Shown: piece by piece, positions 27,525 to 37,346 of the stretch
How the letters are laid out: every line of letters starts with the position of its first letter
Numbering within the stretch: the first letter of the stretch is position 1
Origin: CAWEWH01 sp963812775
GTDB lineage: Bacteria > Pseudomonadota > Alphaproteobacteria > Rhizobiales > Beijerinckiaceae
Assembly: GCA_963812775.1 (NCBI GenBank)
Contig: CAWEWH010000005.1
Span: 744,001 to 808,000 of the forward strand
Direction of reading: 5' to 3'
DNA length: 64,000 bases
The notes under the pieces: model-generated
Database searches by the model: none
Told to the model about the DNA's origin: nothing
What the model saw: only the letters and a program-made list of their open reading frames with translations
Program-made: the position numbers and the translations under genes

Positions 27525-29285
27525 ATGGCACTGAGCGATCGCAATCCCTTCAGTTCGACGTGGGCAAAGCGCGATGCCGAGACTGCCCTGCGGCCACAGG
27601 GTGGGCTCTCCTACGTTGCGGGCGCGACCGACGAGGCGCTCAAGTTCATGACTGTTCCACAGTTCCTCGATCGCGCCTGCGAGCGTCATGGCGGTGGGAC
27701 CGCAGCGATCTTTGCGGCCGGTGACCGGCTTCTCTCGTGGTACGACCTACGTGATCGCTCTGACGAGGTAGCGGCAGCACTCCTTGCTCTCGGGGTGAAG
27801 CGAGGCGACCGCGTCGGCATCTGGGCCCCAAATCGAGAAGAGTGGCTGTTTGCTCAGTTCGGCACAGCTCGCATCGGCGCGATCCTGGTCAACATCAATC
27901 CCGCCTATCAGATGTCCGAGCTGGAATACGCGTTGAACAAGGCCGCGTGCCGGGTGCTCATCATGGCGCGCGCTCTGAAGTCGACGGACTATGTGGAGAT
28001 TGTGCGCAAGCTGGCGCCCGAGGTCGACCGCGAAGGCAATGCCTTGAAGGCCGAGAGGCTACCCCATCTCCGACATGTCGTTCTTTTGGACGAAGCGCCT
28101 ACGCCCGCAGGCGCGATGCGGTTTGCAGACTTCTTGCGACTCGGTGGACCGGGGCATCGCAATCGTCTGATTGGAATATCGGCCGAGCTCGACCCCGATG
28201 ACGCTATCAATATCCAGTTTACCAGCGGGACGACAGGTTCGCCCAAGGGGGCGACGCTCAGCCACTTCAACATCGTCAACAATGCCCGCTTCTGCGCCAA
28301 GGCTCTTAACTTGGGCGCGAAGGACCGGCTCTGTATCCCGGTCCCGCTCTACCATTGTTTCGGGATGGTGCTGAGCGTGCTGTGTTGTACGGCGGTCGGA
28401 GCCACGATGGTTTTCCCAAGTGAAAGTTTCGATGCCGAAGCAACTCTCAAGGCTATCGACCGCCACCGGTGCACGTCGCTGCACGGGGTTCCGGCCATGT
28501 TCATCGCCGAATTGCAACACCCGAGCTTCTCAAGCTTCGACACGTCCAGCTTGCGAACCGGCATCATGGCGGGAGCGCCGTGCCCAATTGAGGTCATGCG
28601 ACGGGTGATCAATGAGATGCATATGCGTGAAGTCACCATTGCGTACGGGATGACGGAGACGAGCCCCTTATCGTTCCAGTCGCGCACCGATGAGCCGATC
28701 GAGCGGCGGGTATCAACGGTAGGACGGGTACATCCACACGTCGAGGTGAAGATCGTCGACACAGCAGGGCGGATCGTGCCCGTGGGTGTTGCCGGCGAGC
28801 TCTGTACGCGAGGCTACTCTGTGATGCGAGGCTATTGGGAGGATGCCGATAAGACAAAGGAGTCAATCGATGAAGCTGGCTGGATGCATTCAGGTGACAT
28901 CGCGACGATCGACGACCAGGGCTACTGCAACATCGTCGGACGCCTGAAGGACATGCTCATCCGGGGTGGCGAGAACGTCTACCCCCGCGAGATTGAAGAA
29001 TTCCTGTTCGAGCATCCGAAGGTGCTTGCCGCACAGGTGTTCGGCATTCCCGATGCGAGACTCGGTGAGGACGTCTGCGCATGGATCATCTTGAAACCGG
29101 GGCAGAGCGCCAATGCTGAGGAGATCAGAGCCTTTTGCCAAGGCCGCGTCGCGCACTTCAAGATTCCGCGCCTCGTCCGCTTTGTCGAGGAGTTCCCGCT
29201 CACAGCGACCGGCAAACCTCAGAAATTCGTGATGCGCGAGGCAATGGTCCGAGAGCTAGGTCTGGTCGAACCAAAGACCGCGTAA
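27525..29285 (+). CDS. AMP-binding acyl-CoA ligase (fatty-acyl/medium-chain type)
   Basis: This is a 586-residue ANL enzyme, clean over its length. Motifs: FTSGTTGSPKGATLSH, YGMTETSPL, GWMHSGDIATIDDQGY, GRLKDMLIRGGENVYP and TATGKPQKF with the catalytic lysine. It starts 12 bp after the amidase, and GATGAGG precedes the ATG. With the amidase it makes a logical path: imported amide to free acid plus ammonia, then acid to acyl-CoA for beta-oxidation. The substrate chain length is not predictable. Confidence 0.9.
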   Translation: MALSDRNPFSSTWAKRDAETALRPQGGLSYVAGATDEALKFMTVPQFLDRACERHGGGTAAIFAAGDRLLSWYDLRDRSDEVAAALLALGVKRGDRVGIWAPNREEWLFAQFGTARIGAILVNINPAYQMSELEYALNKAACRVLIMARALKSTDYVEIVRKLAPEVDREGNALKAERLPHLRHVVLLDEAPTPAGAMRFADFLRLGGPGHRNRLIGISAELDPDDAINIQFTSGTTGSPKGATLSHFNIVNNARFCAKALNLGAKDRLCIPVPLYHCFGMVLSVLCCTAVGATMVFPSESFDAEATLKAIDRHRCTSLHGVPAMFIAELQHPSFSSFDTSSLRTGIMAGAPCPIEVMRRVINEMHMREVTIAYGMTETSPLSFQSRTDEPIERRVSTVGRVHPHVEVKIVDTAGRIVPVGVAGELCTRGYSVMRGYWEDADKTKESIDEAGWMHSGDIATIDDQGYCNIVGRLKDMLIRGGENVYPREIEEFLFEHPKVLAAQVFGIPDARLGEDVCAWIILKPGQSANAEEIRAFCQGRVAHFKIPRLVRFVEEFPLTATGKPQKFVMREAMVRELGLVEPKTA

Positions 29286-29304
29286 GTGCGGAAGCCGCAG
29301 GCGC

Positions 29305-30324
29305 TCAAAGGCTGGAATTCAGCCTCAGATGATCGAGGCGGTTCATGGACGTGATCTCGACCCGACGGATCTCGTCGCCCTGCGATATTTCAAGAGAGAC
29401 AATGGTGCCGGCGCTCCCCTGCGCCCAAATCTTGCGATAGAAATCGCTGAGGCCTCCAGGCCGATGGCCATTGACGCCGATGATCTTGGCGCCGGCCGGA
29501 ATCCCGCCCCGTGCTGCCGGGCTTTCCGGTGCCACACGCTCAACCACCAGAGCGCCCCCGACCTCGTTCACAGTCAGTCCCAGCCAAGGTCGCGCACGCC
29601 GCGAAATCCGCCCGGTTGCGATGAGATCAGCCAGGATCGGCCCCAGAAGATCGATGGGCACGAACATGTTGCCCGGTCCCTTGTTGCCGCCGACGTCGCC
29701 AACCACGAGCGAACCGATCCCGACAAGTTTTCCGTCGCGGTTGATGAGCGCCGCGCCACTCCAGGCTGGGTGAGGCGGCGCCGTGAATATCGCGTCGTCG
29801 AGCAAGTACTCCCAGCTGCCCGCAAATTCGCGCTTCACCTCGACATGCGCGAGGCCGGCCATGTCCGTGCCCCCGAAACTCGCCACCAGCACGCGCTCCC
29901 TGGGCTTCAAATCCGCGGATTTGCCGATTTTCAAGGGCGCTGTCTTCACCGGCACGAGCGCCCGTAACAGACCTAGTCCCGTCTCGTGGTCGTAGCCGAC
30001 AACGGTTGCCGGTAGCGTACGGCCGTCATTGGTGCCGATCTCCACCACGCGAGCCTCGACCATCAGATAGCCGATCGTGAGGACCAAGCCGTCGTCGTCG
30101 ATAATGACCCCTGAGCCCTCACGCTCTCGCCCCAAGGTAGCCGCGGTTCGCGCGTCCGGTTCAATGGTGGCTTTTACCCGCACCACCGCCGACACGATCT
30201 CGTCGAGCGAGCTGCTGCCCTGCGCTGACGCGGTGGAAGCGAGCACGATCAGCGCCAGCGCCGCCATGAGTTGCGAGACGCGGTGCCGCAAGGCGGACAG
30301 AGCGGGACCTGGGAGACCGCCCAT
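29305..30324 (-). CDS. HtrA/DegP-like PDZ protein lacking the catalytic His and Asp
   Basis: ATG 30324 is preferred over 30330 because AGGAGG is eight bases upstream. The product has 339 residues: a signal peptide (LMAALALIVLASTASA, cut near residue 34), a trypsin-like domain and a C-terminal PDZ domain (ALVVERVAPESPAARGGIPAG, IIGVNGHRP). Where active HtrA proteases have TNNHVV this one has LTIGYLM. Where they have TDLAL it has TGLGL. The serine position is kept (PAWSGAALIN for GNSGGAL). Two of three triad residues are therefore replaced, so it is probably not a protease and may bind peptides or act as a chaperone. It is convergent with the ligase gene. Confidence 0.8.
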   Translation of the reverse strand: MGGLPGPALSALRHRVSQLMAALALIVLASTASAQGSSSLDEIVSAVVRVKATIEPDARTAATLGREREGSGVIIDDDGLVLTIGYLMVEARVVEIGTNDGRTLPATVVGYDHETGLGLLRALVPVKTAPLKIGKSADLKPRERVLVASFGGTDMAGLAHVEVKREFAGSWEYLLDDAIFTAPPHPAWSGAALINRDGKLVGIGSLVVGDVGGNKGPGNMFVPIDLLGPILADLIATGRISRRARPWLGLTVNEVGGALVVERVAPESPAARGGIPAGAKIIGVNGHRPGGLSDFYRKIWAQGSAGTIVSLEISQGDEIRRVEITSMNRLDHLRLNSSL

Positions 30325-30656
30325 TTCCATACCCTCCTCGGAGCTTGATGCGGACCGGTCCCAACGAAGAAATCGGTAAGGGGTCCACACCCATCGCTAC
30401 AGGTGACCCAGGATATCACATCGTCGAACTTCGGCCATGGCTGCTCCCGGCACGATGCCGACATGTTGTGCTCGTTTCGCGCCTTCGGTTTGTGGTCCAA
30501 AGCGGACATGGACGCCCGCGCGGGCGATGCGATCCTCGAATGCTGGTGGTGCTCCACGCCCTGTAGTAAATGGAGCGAGACGCCGCTTATCAATGACGGC
30601 CGAGCGCTGCGACGCACCGGCGGGCCACCGATACCGACGCCCATGGAGGAAGACTG
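30325..30656. other. Divergent intergenic region, no gene seen
   Basis: This is a 332-bp region between the HtrA-like gene (minus) and the dienelactone hydrolase gene (plus). It should carry promoters in both directions. The only clear signals are the ribosome-binding sites at its two ends (AGGAGG for the minus gene, GGAGGA at 30645-30650 for the plus gene). Short frames inside resemble no family I know. Confidence 0.4.
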
Positions 30657-31406
30657 ATGTCATTTTACCGAGCCATGACCTGCGAGAACGTGACCATCAA
30701 CGGCGACAAGGGAACCCCGATCACCGCCTATGTGGCCAAGCCGTCTGGTGCGGGCCCCTTTCCGGGCGTGGTGCTTGTCCACCATCTCCCGGGCTGGAGC
30801 GAGCTCTATATCGAGACGACGCGCCGCTTCGCGCATCACGGCTATCTGGCGATCTGCGCCAACCTCTATGAGCGTGTGGGCCAGGGCAACCCGGACGACG
30901 TCGCCGCCAAGGTGCGCGCCGACGGCGGCATTGCCGACGCCCAGATGGTCGGCGATACCGAGGCCGCGGTGAAATGGATGCGCGCGCAGCCCAATCACAA
31001 CGGCAAGGTCGGCCTTTTCGGCTCCTGTTCGGGCGGCCGGCATGCCTTCATCTATGCGTGCCAGAAAAAGGACGTCGATGCCTGCGCCGAGCTATGGGGC
31101 GGCCGCGTGGTGATGGGCAAAGAGGAGCTCAATGCCAAGACGCCCGTCGCGCCGGTCGAGATGACCAAGGATCTTTCCTGTCCGCTGCTCGGCATATTCG
31201 GTAACGACGACCGCGCTCCGAGCCCCGAGCAGGTGAACCAGCACGAGGCCGAGCTCAAGAAGCACGGCAAGACGCACGAGTTCTACCGTTACGACGGTGC
31301 CGGCCACGGCTTCTTCTATTGGCACCGGCCATTGTACCGGCCCGAGCAGGCAATGGATGGCTGGAGCAAGGTGTTCGCCTTCTTTGGCAAGCATCTGGCC
31401 AAGTAG
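30657..31406 (+). CDS. Dienelactone hydrolase-family alpha/beta hydrolase
   Basis: This is a 249-residue protein with a strong ribosome-binding site (GGAGGA, six bases from the ATG). The alpha/beta-hydrolase core shows PGVVLVHHLPGW, nucleophile elbow GSCSGGRHA in which the Cys corresponds to the nucleophile of classical dienelactone hydrolase, acid residue in IFGNDDRAPSP and histidine in GAGHGFF. The family hydrolyses dienelactones or related esters in ring-cleavage pathways, but many members have other carboxyester substrates. A small DUF6295-type gene follows 11 bp later. Confidence 0.88.
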   Translation: MSFYRAMTCENVTINGDKGTPITAYVAKPSGAGPFPGVVLVHHLPGWSELYIETTRRFAHHGYLAICANLYERVGQGNPDDVAAKVRADGGIADAQMVGDTEAAVKWMRAQPNHNGKVGLFGSCSGGRHAFIYACQKKDVDACAELWGGRVVMGKEELNAKTPVAPVEMTKDLSCPLLGIFGNDDRAPSPEQVNQHEAELKKHGKTHEFYRYDGAGHGFFYWHRPLYRPEQAMDGWSKVFAFFGKHLAK

Positions 31407-31417
31407 GAGACGCGGAC

Positions 31418-31723
31418 ATGTGCACGTCCATCGTCGAGATCGTACGGGTAGAGGGCATGGCCAAGCGCGGGGACGAATGGTTCCCGCTTTCGCAAGCGGT
31501 GGTCGCGTACGACCACGCGCGCCATGCGCCGCTGGGCGACGTCATCACCCTCGACTTCATCAACGGTGCCCTCGAGCCCGGGGCGCGCGCCGGGATCGAG
31601 TTGACGCTGGAGACAGCCAAGGAGCTGCATGCCGCTCTCTGCCGGGCGATTGCAGCGGCCGAGTTCGAGGAGGCGGAAGTGCGGGGCAAGGGCGCCGCGC
31701 CCAGCCTCGTTCGGGCCGCGTGA
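31418..31723 (+). CDS. Small conserved protein, DUF6295-like
   Basis: This is a 101-residue protein starting MCTSIVEIVRVEG. It matches from memory the short family whose members begin MCT-x-I/Q-VE and contain a GWF/EWFP-type segment followed by AVVYYDHP; here DEWFPLSQAVVAYDHARHAP. It has no signal peptide or membrane segment. Function unknown. The 11-bp spacing to the dienelactone hydrolase indicates co-transcription and perhaps a shared substrate. Confidence 0.7.
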   Translation: MCTSIVEIVRVEGMAKRGDEWFPLSQAVVAYDHARHAPLGDVITLDFINGALEPGARAGIELTLETAKELHAALCRAIAAAEFEEAEVRGKGAAPSLVRAA

Positions 31724-31845
31724 CGCGCGGGCCGGCAACCGAACCGTGGCGTGATAGATATTTGGCGGATCCGGGTGCCGCCCTGGGCGCATGAACAGCT
31801 TGGGGCTATGTTCGAGGTCCAGGATCCATGATCGGGGACAAATCC

Positions 31846-32800
31846 ATGATTGACAGAGGCAACGAGCGCGTCGCCTGGTTCAACGGCGAATTCATGCCGG
31901 AGCGTGAGGTTCGGCTCCCGTTTCGCGAACTCCAGCTGGGTGTATGGTGACGGGTGCTTCGACATGACCCGCAGCTTCGGCCAGCGACTGTTCAAAGTGA
32001 AGGAGCACGTCGACCGGCTTTACCGGTCGCTGAAATATTTGCGGATCGATCCCGGCATCGGCCCGCAAAAGATGTGCGCGCTCACCGATGAATTGTTCGA
32101 GCGTAACCGTCATCTGCTGGGTCCCGACGACGATTACTGGGTGGGGCAGCGCATAAGTCGCGGCGTCAAGGAGGTCGAAGGCGACAATCTCGACCATCAC
32201 GGTCCCAATGTCGTGCTCGAATGCTCGCCGCTACCTCTGGTGCAGCGTGCCAAGCTGTTCAAGGAGGGTATACGCGTGGGTATCCCCTCGGCACGGAGAG
32301 TGCCTCCGGACGCACTCACGCCTCGCGCCAAGACGCACAACTACCTCAACCTGATCGTGGCCAATCAAGAGGTGCAAAGCGTCGACCCCGAGGCCTGGGC
32401 GATCCTTCTGGACGTCAACGGCAACTTGGCCGAGGGGCTGGGCTCAAACATCTTTGTTGTCCGTGGCGGCGAAATTCTAACCCCGCGCGAGAAGTTCGTC
32501 CTTCCGGGCGTGAGTCGCCAGACGGTCATCGACCTGGCGCGCCAAGATGGACTGCAGGTGCTTGAGAGCGATATCGATCTTTACGACGCCTATACGGCTG
32601 ACGAGGTTTTTCTCACCTCGACGTCGCTGTGCATTTGCCCCGTCACCAAGGTGAATGGCGCGAAGATCGGGCCTGCGGATCAGGTTTGGGGTCCGGTCAC
32701 CAAACAGCTCGCCGACGCCTACGCTCGGTTCGTGAACTTCGACTTCGTGGGCCAGTATCTCAGGCGATACACAGATGGCATGGAGGCGCGAGCTTTCTGA
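31846..32800 (+). CDS. Class IV aminotransferase (BCAT / D-amino acid aminotransferase fold), one frame break
   Basis: From ATG 31846 (31828 is in the same frame) the product begins MIDRGNERVAWFNGEFMPE and LPFRELQLGV, then meets a TGA at 31948. One base later the frame continues VYGDGCFDMTRSFGQRLFKV, as in class IV enzymes, so one base is extra near 31938. The PLP lysine is in PRAKTHNYLN, and NGNLAEGLGSNIFVV and LTSTSLCICPVTKVNG are typical of the family. It transfers the amino group between a branched-chain or other amino acid and 2-oxoglutarate or pyruvate. The usual BCAT and DAAT subtypes cannot be separated here. Confidence 0.82.
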
Positions 32801-32856
32801 GCCATGCCTTCGCACGAGCTACGTCTTGAGTCCTTGTTTCAGCCGAGGCGATCATC

Positions 32857-33648
32857 TTGAGGTTTTTCGCGACACTTTGCCTTCTCTTGCTCGCCAGCCA
32901 GGCCGTAGCGCAGCCTGTCTCACCTGAGATCGTCAGGACGCTGGCCCCCGAGGGTCGGCTCAGGGCGGCCATCAACTTCGGCAATCCTGTTCTGGCTCAG
33001 AAGGACACCACGACCGGCGAGCCGCGTGGCATCTCGGTCGATCTCTCTCGCGAGCTCGCCAAGCAGCTCGACGTGCCCGTCGAGCTCGTTCTCTTCGATG
33101 CTGCCGGCAAGGTTGCTGACGCGGCGAAGACCGGCGCATGGGACATCGCATTCATGGCGATCGACCCTGAGCGGGCGACCGACATTGCCTTCACCGCGGC
33201 CTACGTGGTGATCGAAGGAACCTTTCTCGTGCCGGCGGGCTCCCCCTTGAAGACGGTCGACGACGTTGACCGCGAGGGCGTGCGGATTGCGGTCGGCAAC
33301 AAGAGTGCCTACGACCTCCACCTGACGAGAACGATCAAGAAGGCGCAGCTCGTTCGCGCCCCGACCTCGCCAGCCGTGATCGACGTCTTCCGTGACCAGA
33401 AACTTGAGGCCGCTGCCGGGGTTCGCCAGCAGTTGGTCGCCTTCGCGGCCGCCCAGCCAGATGTGCGGGTGATGGACGGCCGGTTCATGGTTATCGAGCA
33501 GGCGATCGGCACGCCGAAGGGTCGCGATCACGCTCTGACGTTCCTGAAGCGCTTTGTCGAGGACATGAAGGCGTCCGGCTTCGTTGCGGATGCGCTCGCT
33601 CGCAGCAATCAGCGCGAGGCATCGGTCGCGCCTCCTGGATCGCAATAG
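32857..33648 (+). CDS. Family 3 (amino-acid type) periplasmic solute-binding protein, orphan
   Basis: The TTG start at 32857 opens a signal peptide (RFFATLCLLLLASQAVAQ) and a 263-residue SBP_bac_3 protein. Pattern pieces: LRAAINFGNPVLAQ, GISVDLSRELAKQLDVPVEL, ARTG-like AKTGAWDIAFMAIDPERATD and IEGTFLVPAGS. Such proteins bind polar amino acids or small organic acids. No permease or ATPase lies beside it, so it either feeds a transporter encoded elsewhere or acts as a sensor or scavenger. The nearest neighbour is the aminotransferase 56 bp upstream. Confidence 0.82.
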   Translation: MRFFATLCLLLLASQAVAQPVSPEIVRTLAPEGRLRAAINFGNPVLAQKDTTTGEPRGISVDLSRELAKQLDVPVELVLFDAAGKVADAAKTGAWDIAFMAIDPERATDIAFTAAYVVIEGTFLVPAGSPLKTVDDVDREGVRIAVGNKSAYDLHLTRTIKKAQLVRAPTSPAVIDVFRDQKLEAAAGVRQQLVAFAAAQPDVRVMDGRFMVIEQAIGTPKGRDHALTFLKRFVEDMKASGFVADALARSNQREASVAPPGSQ

Positions 33649-33705
33649 GGCTGCAACCAGTTCGGCAAACGAGACGGTCGACCGATCAGCCGGCGGCGCG
33701 ATCCG

Positions 33706-34721
33706 TCACCGATAGATTTTGGTCGCAAGCTCCATCATCGGCTGGTACTCGTCCAAATTGCGCGTCCCGAGGAGCTTGGCCGAGCCGAACCGCTTCGAAT
33801 TCGGCATCCAAGTTTTCGATGCCATTGACGACCGGCACCATCCAGCCTTTGGCGTAGATTGTCTGTTGTTCGACGTCGAGGAAATGATTGATGAACAGCC
33901 GCGCCGCGTTTGGATGCGGCGCATTTTTCATCATTGCAAAATGGATCGGAACATAGGGCACGCCTTCCTCTGGGATGATGACCTTGACGGGCAATCCTTT
34001 GAGGTCGGACGTGAACGCAAACATCTGCGGGATGAAGATTGGGTACTCACCGCGCGCCACGCGGCGCGCGTCGTTACGCAAGTCGCGGCTGAATACGGGT
34101 TTCAGCGCCGCGAGCTTCTCGTGATACTCGGTGCCGAAGGTCTTCTGGAGGACCACGAACATGGTGCCGCCGCTGCCGAGCGGGCGCATGTCGTCGGACA
34201 GGATCTTGCCGGCCCATTTGGGGTTGATGAGATCCTTCCAGCTTTTGGGCTCTTCCTCCGGCTTCACCATGCTGGTGTTGATCAGAATGCCGTAGGCCTG
34301 GAGAAAGCCAGGAATGTGAAACTCGGTGGCCTTCATGTCAGGCCGCAGGTTCTTGATGTTTGGCACCCCGCCGTGGGGCTGCAGTGATTGCCCGTTTGTC
34401 TGCTGTTGTTGCGTCTCGAGGCTGTTGGCGGCGTGCATCTCGATGTCGCCGAGATAGCGGCCGGACGCTTGCTCGGTTCGGATGCGCTCGCTGAGCTCGC
34501 TCGCCCGGAGATCAAGTGAATTGACCTTGATGCCGTACTTCTCCTCGAACGATTTGATGACGGCGAGAAAAGGCGGAAAGCCGAGCTGCGCGTTGTAGAC
34601 GACGACCTCGCCTTCCTTCTTGGCGGCCTCGATGACCTTGGCCCAGTCGGCATCTTGGGCGAGGGCGGGCGCGGTGAGGATCAGGGCCGGCAAGCGCGGC
34701 GCCGATGCGATTGAATGACAT
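33706..34721 (-). CDS. Family 1-type periplasmic solute-binding protein, orphan, two frame breaks
   Basis: ATG 34721 has GGGAGGA upstream and gives MSFNRIGAAL; after one extra base near 34695 the frame continues PALILTAPALAQDADWAKVI, completing a signal peptide. The mature body (VVVYNAQLGFPPFLAVIKSF, YGILINTSMVKPEEEPKSWK, GVPYVPIHFAMMKNAPHPNA) is the same Fbp-like family as the binding protein at 41643, with which it shares many segments. A second extra base near 33785 moves the end to a frame finishing GTRNLDEYQPMMELATKIYR at 33706. It has no transporter genes beside it and lies just downstream of the Rieske gene on the same strand. Confidence 0.83.
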
Positions 34722-34756
34722 TCTCTTCCTCCCAGACGGAGCCGTCTCGGACGCGT

Positions 34757-35169
34757 TCAGACCTCGACGACGACGTAGTTCTGCTCGATGGAAACCGGGA
34801 ACACCTCGGCCGTGTAAGGCCCCTCCGCCAGCTTGCTGCCCGGCTCGACGGCACATCATAGCTCTTCACGCGCATGCGCTGCGGGTCGCACCATGAGCGG
34901 CCGGTACGGATATCGAACTCCCAGCCGTGCCACGGACAACGCAGCAGCTCGCCCTCGCGCGTAACCGATACTGGCCTGGCTCGTCGGATTCGATGCAGCG
35001 GCACGATCTGCCCGCGGCACAGGGAAGCCCCCTCGTGCGGGCAGCGATTGCCGAGCGCGAAGAACTCACCGTTCACGTTGAACAGCGCAATGTCGCGGCC
35101 GGCGAACTCGACACGCTTCGACGCCCCCGGCGACACCTCGTCGACGCTGGCCACGACGTGGCGCGCCAT
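34757..35169 (-). CDS. Rieske [2Fe-2S] ferredoxin-like protein, one frame break
   Basis: About 137 residues. It carries both cluster motifs: CPHEGASLC (Cys and His) and CPWHGWEFD (Cys and His). Start ATG 35169 lies directly beside the stop of the amidohydrolase. After YDVP a single base shift leads to a conserved-looking end (EPGSKLAEGPYTAEVFPVSI and a stop at 34757). It is probably a small electron carrier or the ferredoxin component of an oxygenase or demethylase. No oxygenase large subunit is in the window, so the partner is either encoded elsewhere or one of the neighbouring enzymes. Confidence 0.8.
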
Positions 35170-36288
35170 TCAGTCGAAGCCCAGACAAGGTCTTGGCGTT
35201 GTCGCGGAAGATCAGGCGGTGCTCCTCCCGTGAGCAGGGGCACCTTGAAGGCGAAGCGCGGATCGTCGAAGTCCCAATGCGGATAATCAGTCGAGAACAT
35301 CAGCCGATCGGGGCCAATCCAGCGCAACGTATCGAGAAGATGGGTGTTGGTTTCCGGCTCCTCGATAGGTTGGGTCGTGAACCAGAAGTGCTCGCGCACG
35401 TATTCCGATGGCGGCCGCTTGACGTGCGGCACCTCGCCCTTGTGGCGCTGCCATTCGCGATCGAGCCGCCACATGAGCGGCGGCGCCCACGCAAAGCCGC
35501 CCTCGACGAGAATGACCTTGAGCTTCGGGAAGCGCTCGAACACGCCTTCAAAAACGAGGCTCGTCAGCACCGACTGCAGCGCTGTGCGCGAAGGCGAAGT
35601 GCTCCTCGATGTAGAACGAGAACCAGCCGCTGCCGGAATTGGTGTGCGGGCCCGAAGCCGGCAATATGGATGCCGATCGGCAGGTTGTTCGCCTCGGCGG
35701 CCGCGAAGATCGGCCAGTAGCGGCGTCGCCCGGCGGGCTCGATGGTGCGCGGCGGCAAGGCGACTTGCACGAAGGCCTGGTCGCCGGCGCGCCGCTCGAT
35801 CTCGGCCGACGGATGCTTCGGCATCCTCTTGGGCACGCACAGCGACGCCTTCAGGCGCGGCTCCGGCCGACACCATTTCTCGAGCTGCCAATCGTTGACG
35901 GCGACTGTACATGGCCGCGCTCGAGCTCGACGTTGAGCACGATGGGCCGGCCGCGCAGCGGTTGCAGCAGCCCGTACTCGATGCCGAGCGGGTCGAGGAG
36001 CTGTTCACGCAGGAAGGCGAGGTCGGACGCCGGCGGGCCGCCGCCGGGCGGCCAGGCGTCGAGCCGCATGCCGTTGCCCGGGGTCATCCGTGCATAGGGC
36101 AGGGCGCCCAGGAACGGGTTGCGCCGAGCGCGCGCCGTAGTCGGCGAGGTGCTTGCGCCAACGTTCCGGCAGGAAAGCCGCGAGCTCTCCCGGCGTGCTC
36201 ATGTACGGGTGCACGTCACAGTCGATGATGCCGAGTTTCCGTGTCGAGACCCTTTGTCTCGCTGTGGTCGAGCAGTGTGTCGGCTCAT
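35170..36288 (-). CDS. Amidohydrolase 2-family metal-dependent hydrolase/decarboxylase (COG2159), many frame breaks
   Basis: The product is reconstructed from all three minus frames: start ATG 36288 (ATGA overlap with the gene before), LGIIDCDVHPYMSTPGELAA with the DxH metal motif, LAFLREQLLDPLGIEYGLLQ, VQVALPPRTIEPAGRRRYWP, MWRLDREWQRHKGEVPHVKR, FSTDYPHWDFDDPRFAFKVP with the metal Asp, and IFRDNAKTL before the stop at 35170. Relatives include aminocarboxymuconate-semialdehyde decarboxylase and gamma-resorcylate decarboxylase. Breaks occur roughly every 100 bases. The overlapping paralogue upstream suggests either a heteromer or successive steps. Confidence 0.78.
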
Positions 36289-37346
36289 GGCCCGATCTCC
36301 AGTCGCGGGAACGTGGCCCGCGGGTTGTCGACGAGAACCTTCTGCTTCAGCCGCGCTGGGAAACCTGGCGGCATGGCATTTGATCCGTCGAAATGCCAGT
36401 GCGGGAAGTCGGTGGAGAAGAGCAGCATGTCGTCTGAACCCAGATGGTCGAGGCTGCGGGCGACCTCGGCTGCATCGGCCGGCGCATCGAGAGGCCGCAG
36501 CGTCAGTGCGCACATGCCGGCGGATGATGGCGGCGGGCGTCTCCTTGAGCCACGGCACCTCATCGCGGGCGCCACGCCAATCCTTGCTCATGCGCCACAT
36601 GAGGCTCGGCAACCAGGTCACGCCCGATTCCATCATGACGAGCTTCAGGCCCGGGAATTTCACGAAGGCGCCCTCGGCGACGAAGCTGAGAAGCTGGCCC
36701 CCGAAGCCCTGCATATGCCCGACTTGTGGTCTCCACATAGAACGACGGGTAGCCGCTTGCGTTGGCGCATGCCGATTGCTGCTGCCGGCATGGATGCCGA
36801 TTGGCAGGCCGAGCCGTTCGGCCGCCGCCCAAACCGGCCAATAGATCCGCCGCGCCGAGCGGGATGTCGCCCATCGCCAGCACCAGCACTTGCACGAAGC
36901 GCCGGTCGCCGGCGCGCCGCTCGATCTCGGCTCAGCGGCGAGCTCGGGATTCTGCAACGGCAGCAAGATCGAGGCGCGCAGCCGCGGATCGCGGTCGAGG
37001 AAAGTCGCGGCGAGCCAATCATTGGCGGCGCGACAGAGCGCCGCCGCGAGATAGTCGTTGTAGACGGCCTGGATGCCGCGACACGCAATTCAAAATGGCG
37101 AAGTCGAGCCCGAAGGCGATCGAGCAGATGCCGCTGCATGCGTTCGAGCGGGTCGGCACCATCCTGCCAGTCGGGCCGCATGCGACGGGGCGGAGTCGAC
37201 GGATAGCTCGTCAGCTCCAGCAGATCGACGTCGCGGCACTGCACCGTCTCTTGCCAGTACTCGTCGAGGAAGGGCAGCAGGTCCTGCCGCCGCGGATTTG
37301 GCGGGTGGACATCGCAGTCGACGCCGCCGAGCCGAGGTCACGACAT
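36285..37346 (-). CDS. Second amidohydrolase 2-family protein (COG2159), many frame breaks
   Basis: It is paralogous to the next gene. Recognisable segments in order: GVDCDVHPPNPRRQDLLPFL near the start, DPLERMQRHLLDRLRA, ISRRRSVAPPMI (out of register), WPVWAAAERLGLPIGIHAGS, FVKFPGLKLVMMESGVTWLP, MLLFSTDFPHWHFDGSNAMP and a stop at 36285. The start is unclear: ATG 37346 meets an in-frame TGA at once, so either an indel lies there or a GTG a few bases later is used. It has the DxH and FSTDFPH metal motifs, so it was presumably functional before sequence errors. It overlaps both the regulator end and the next gene. Confidence 0.75.
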
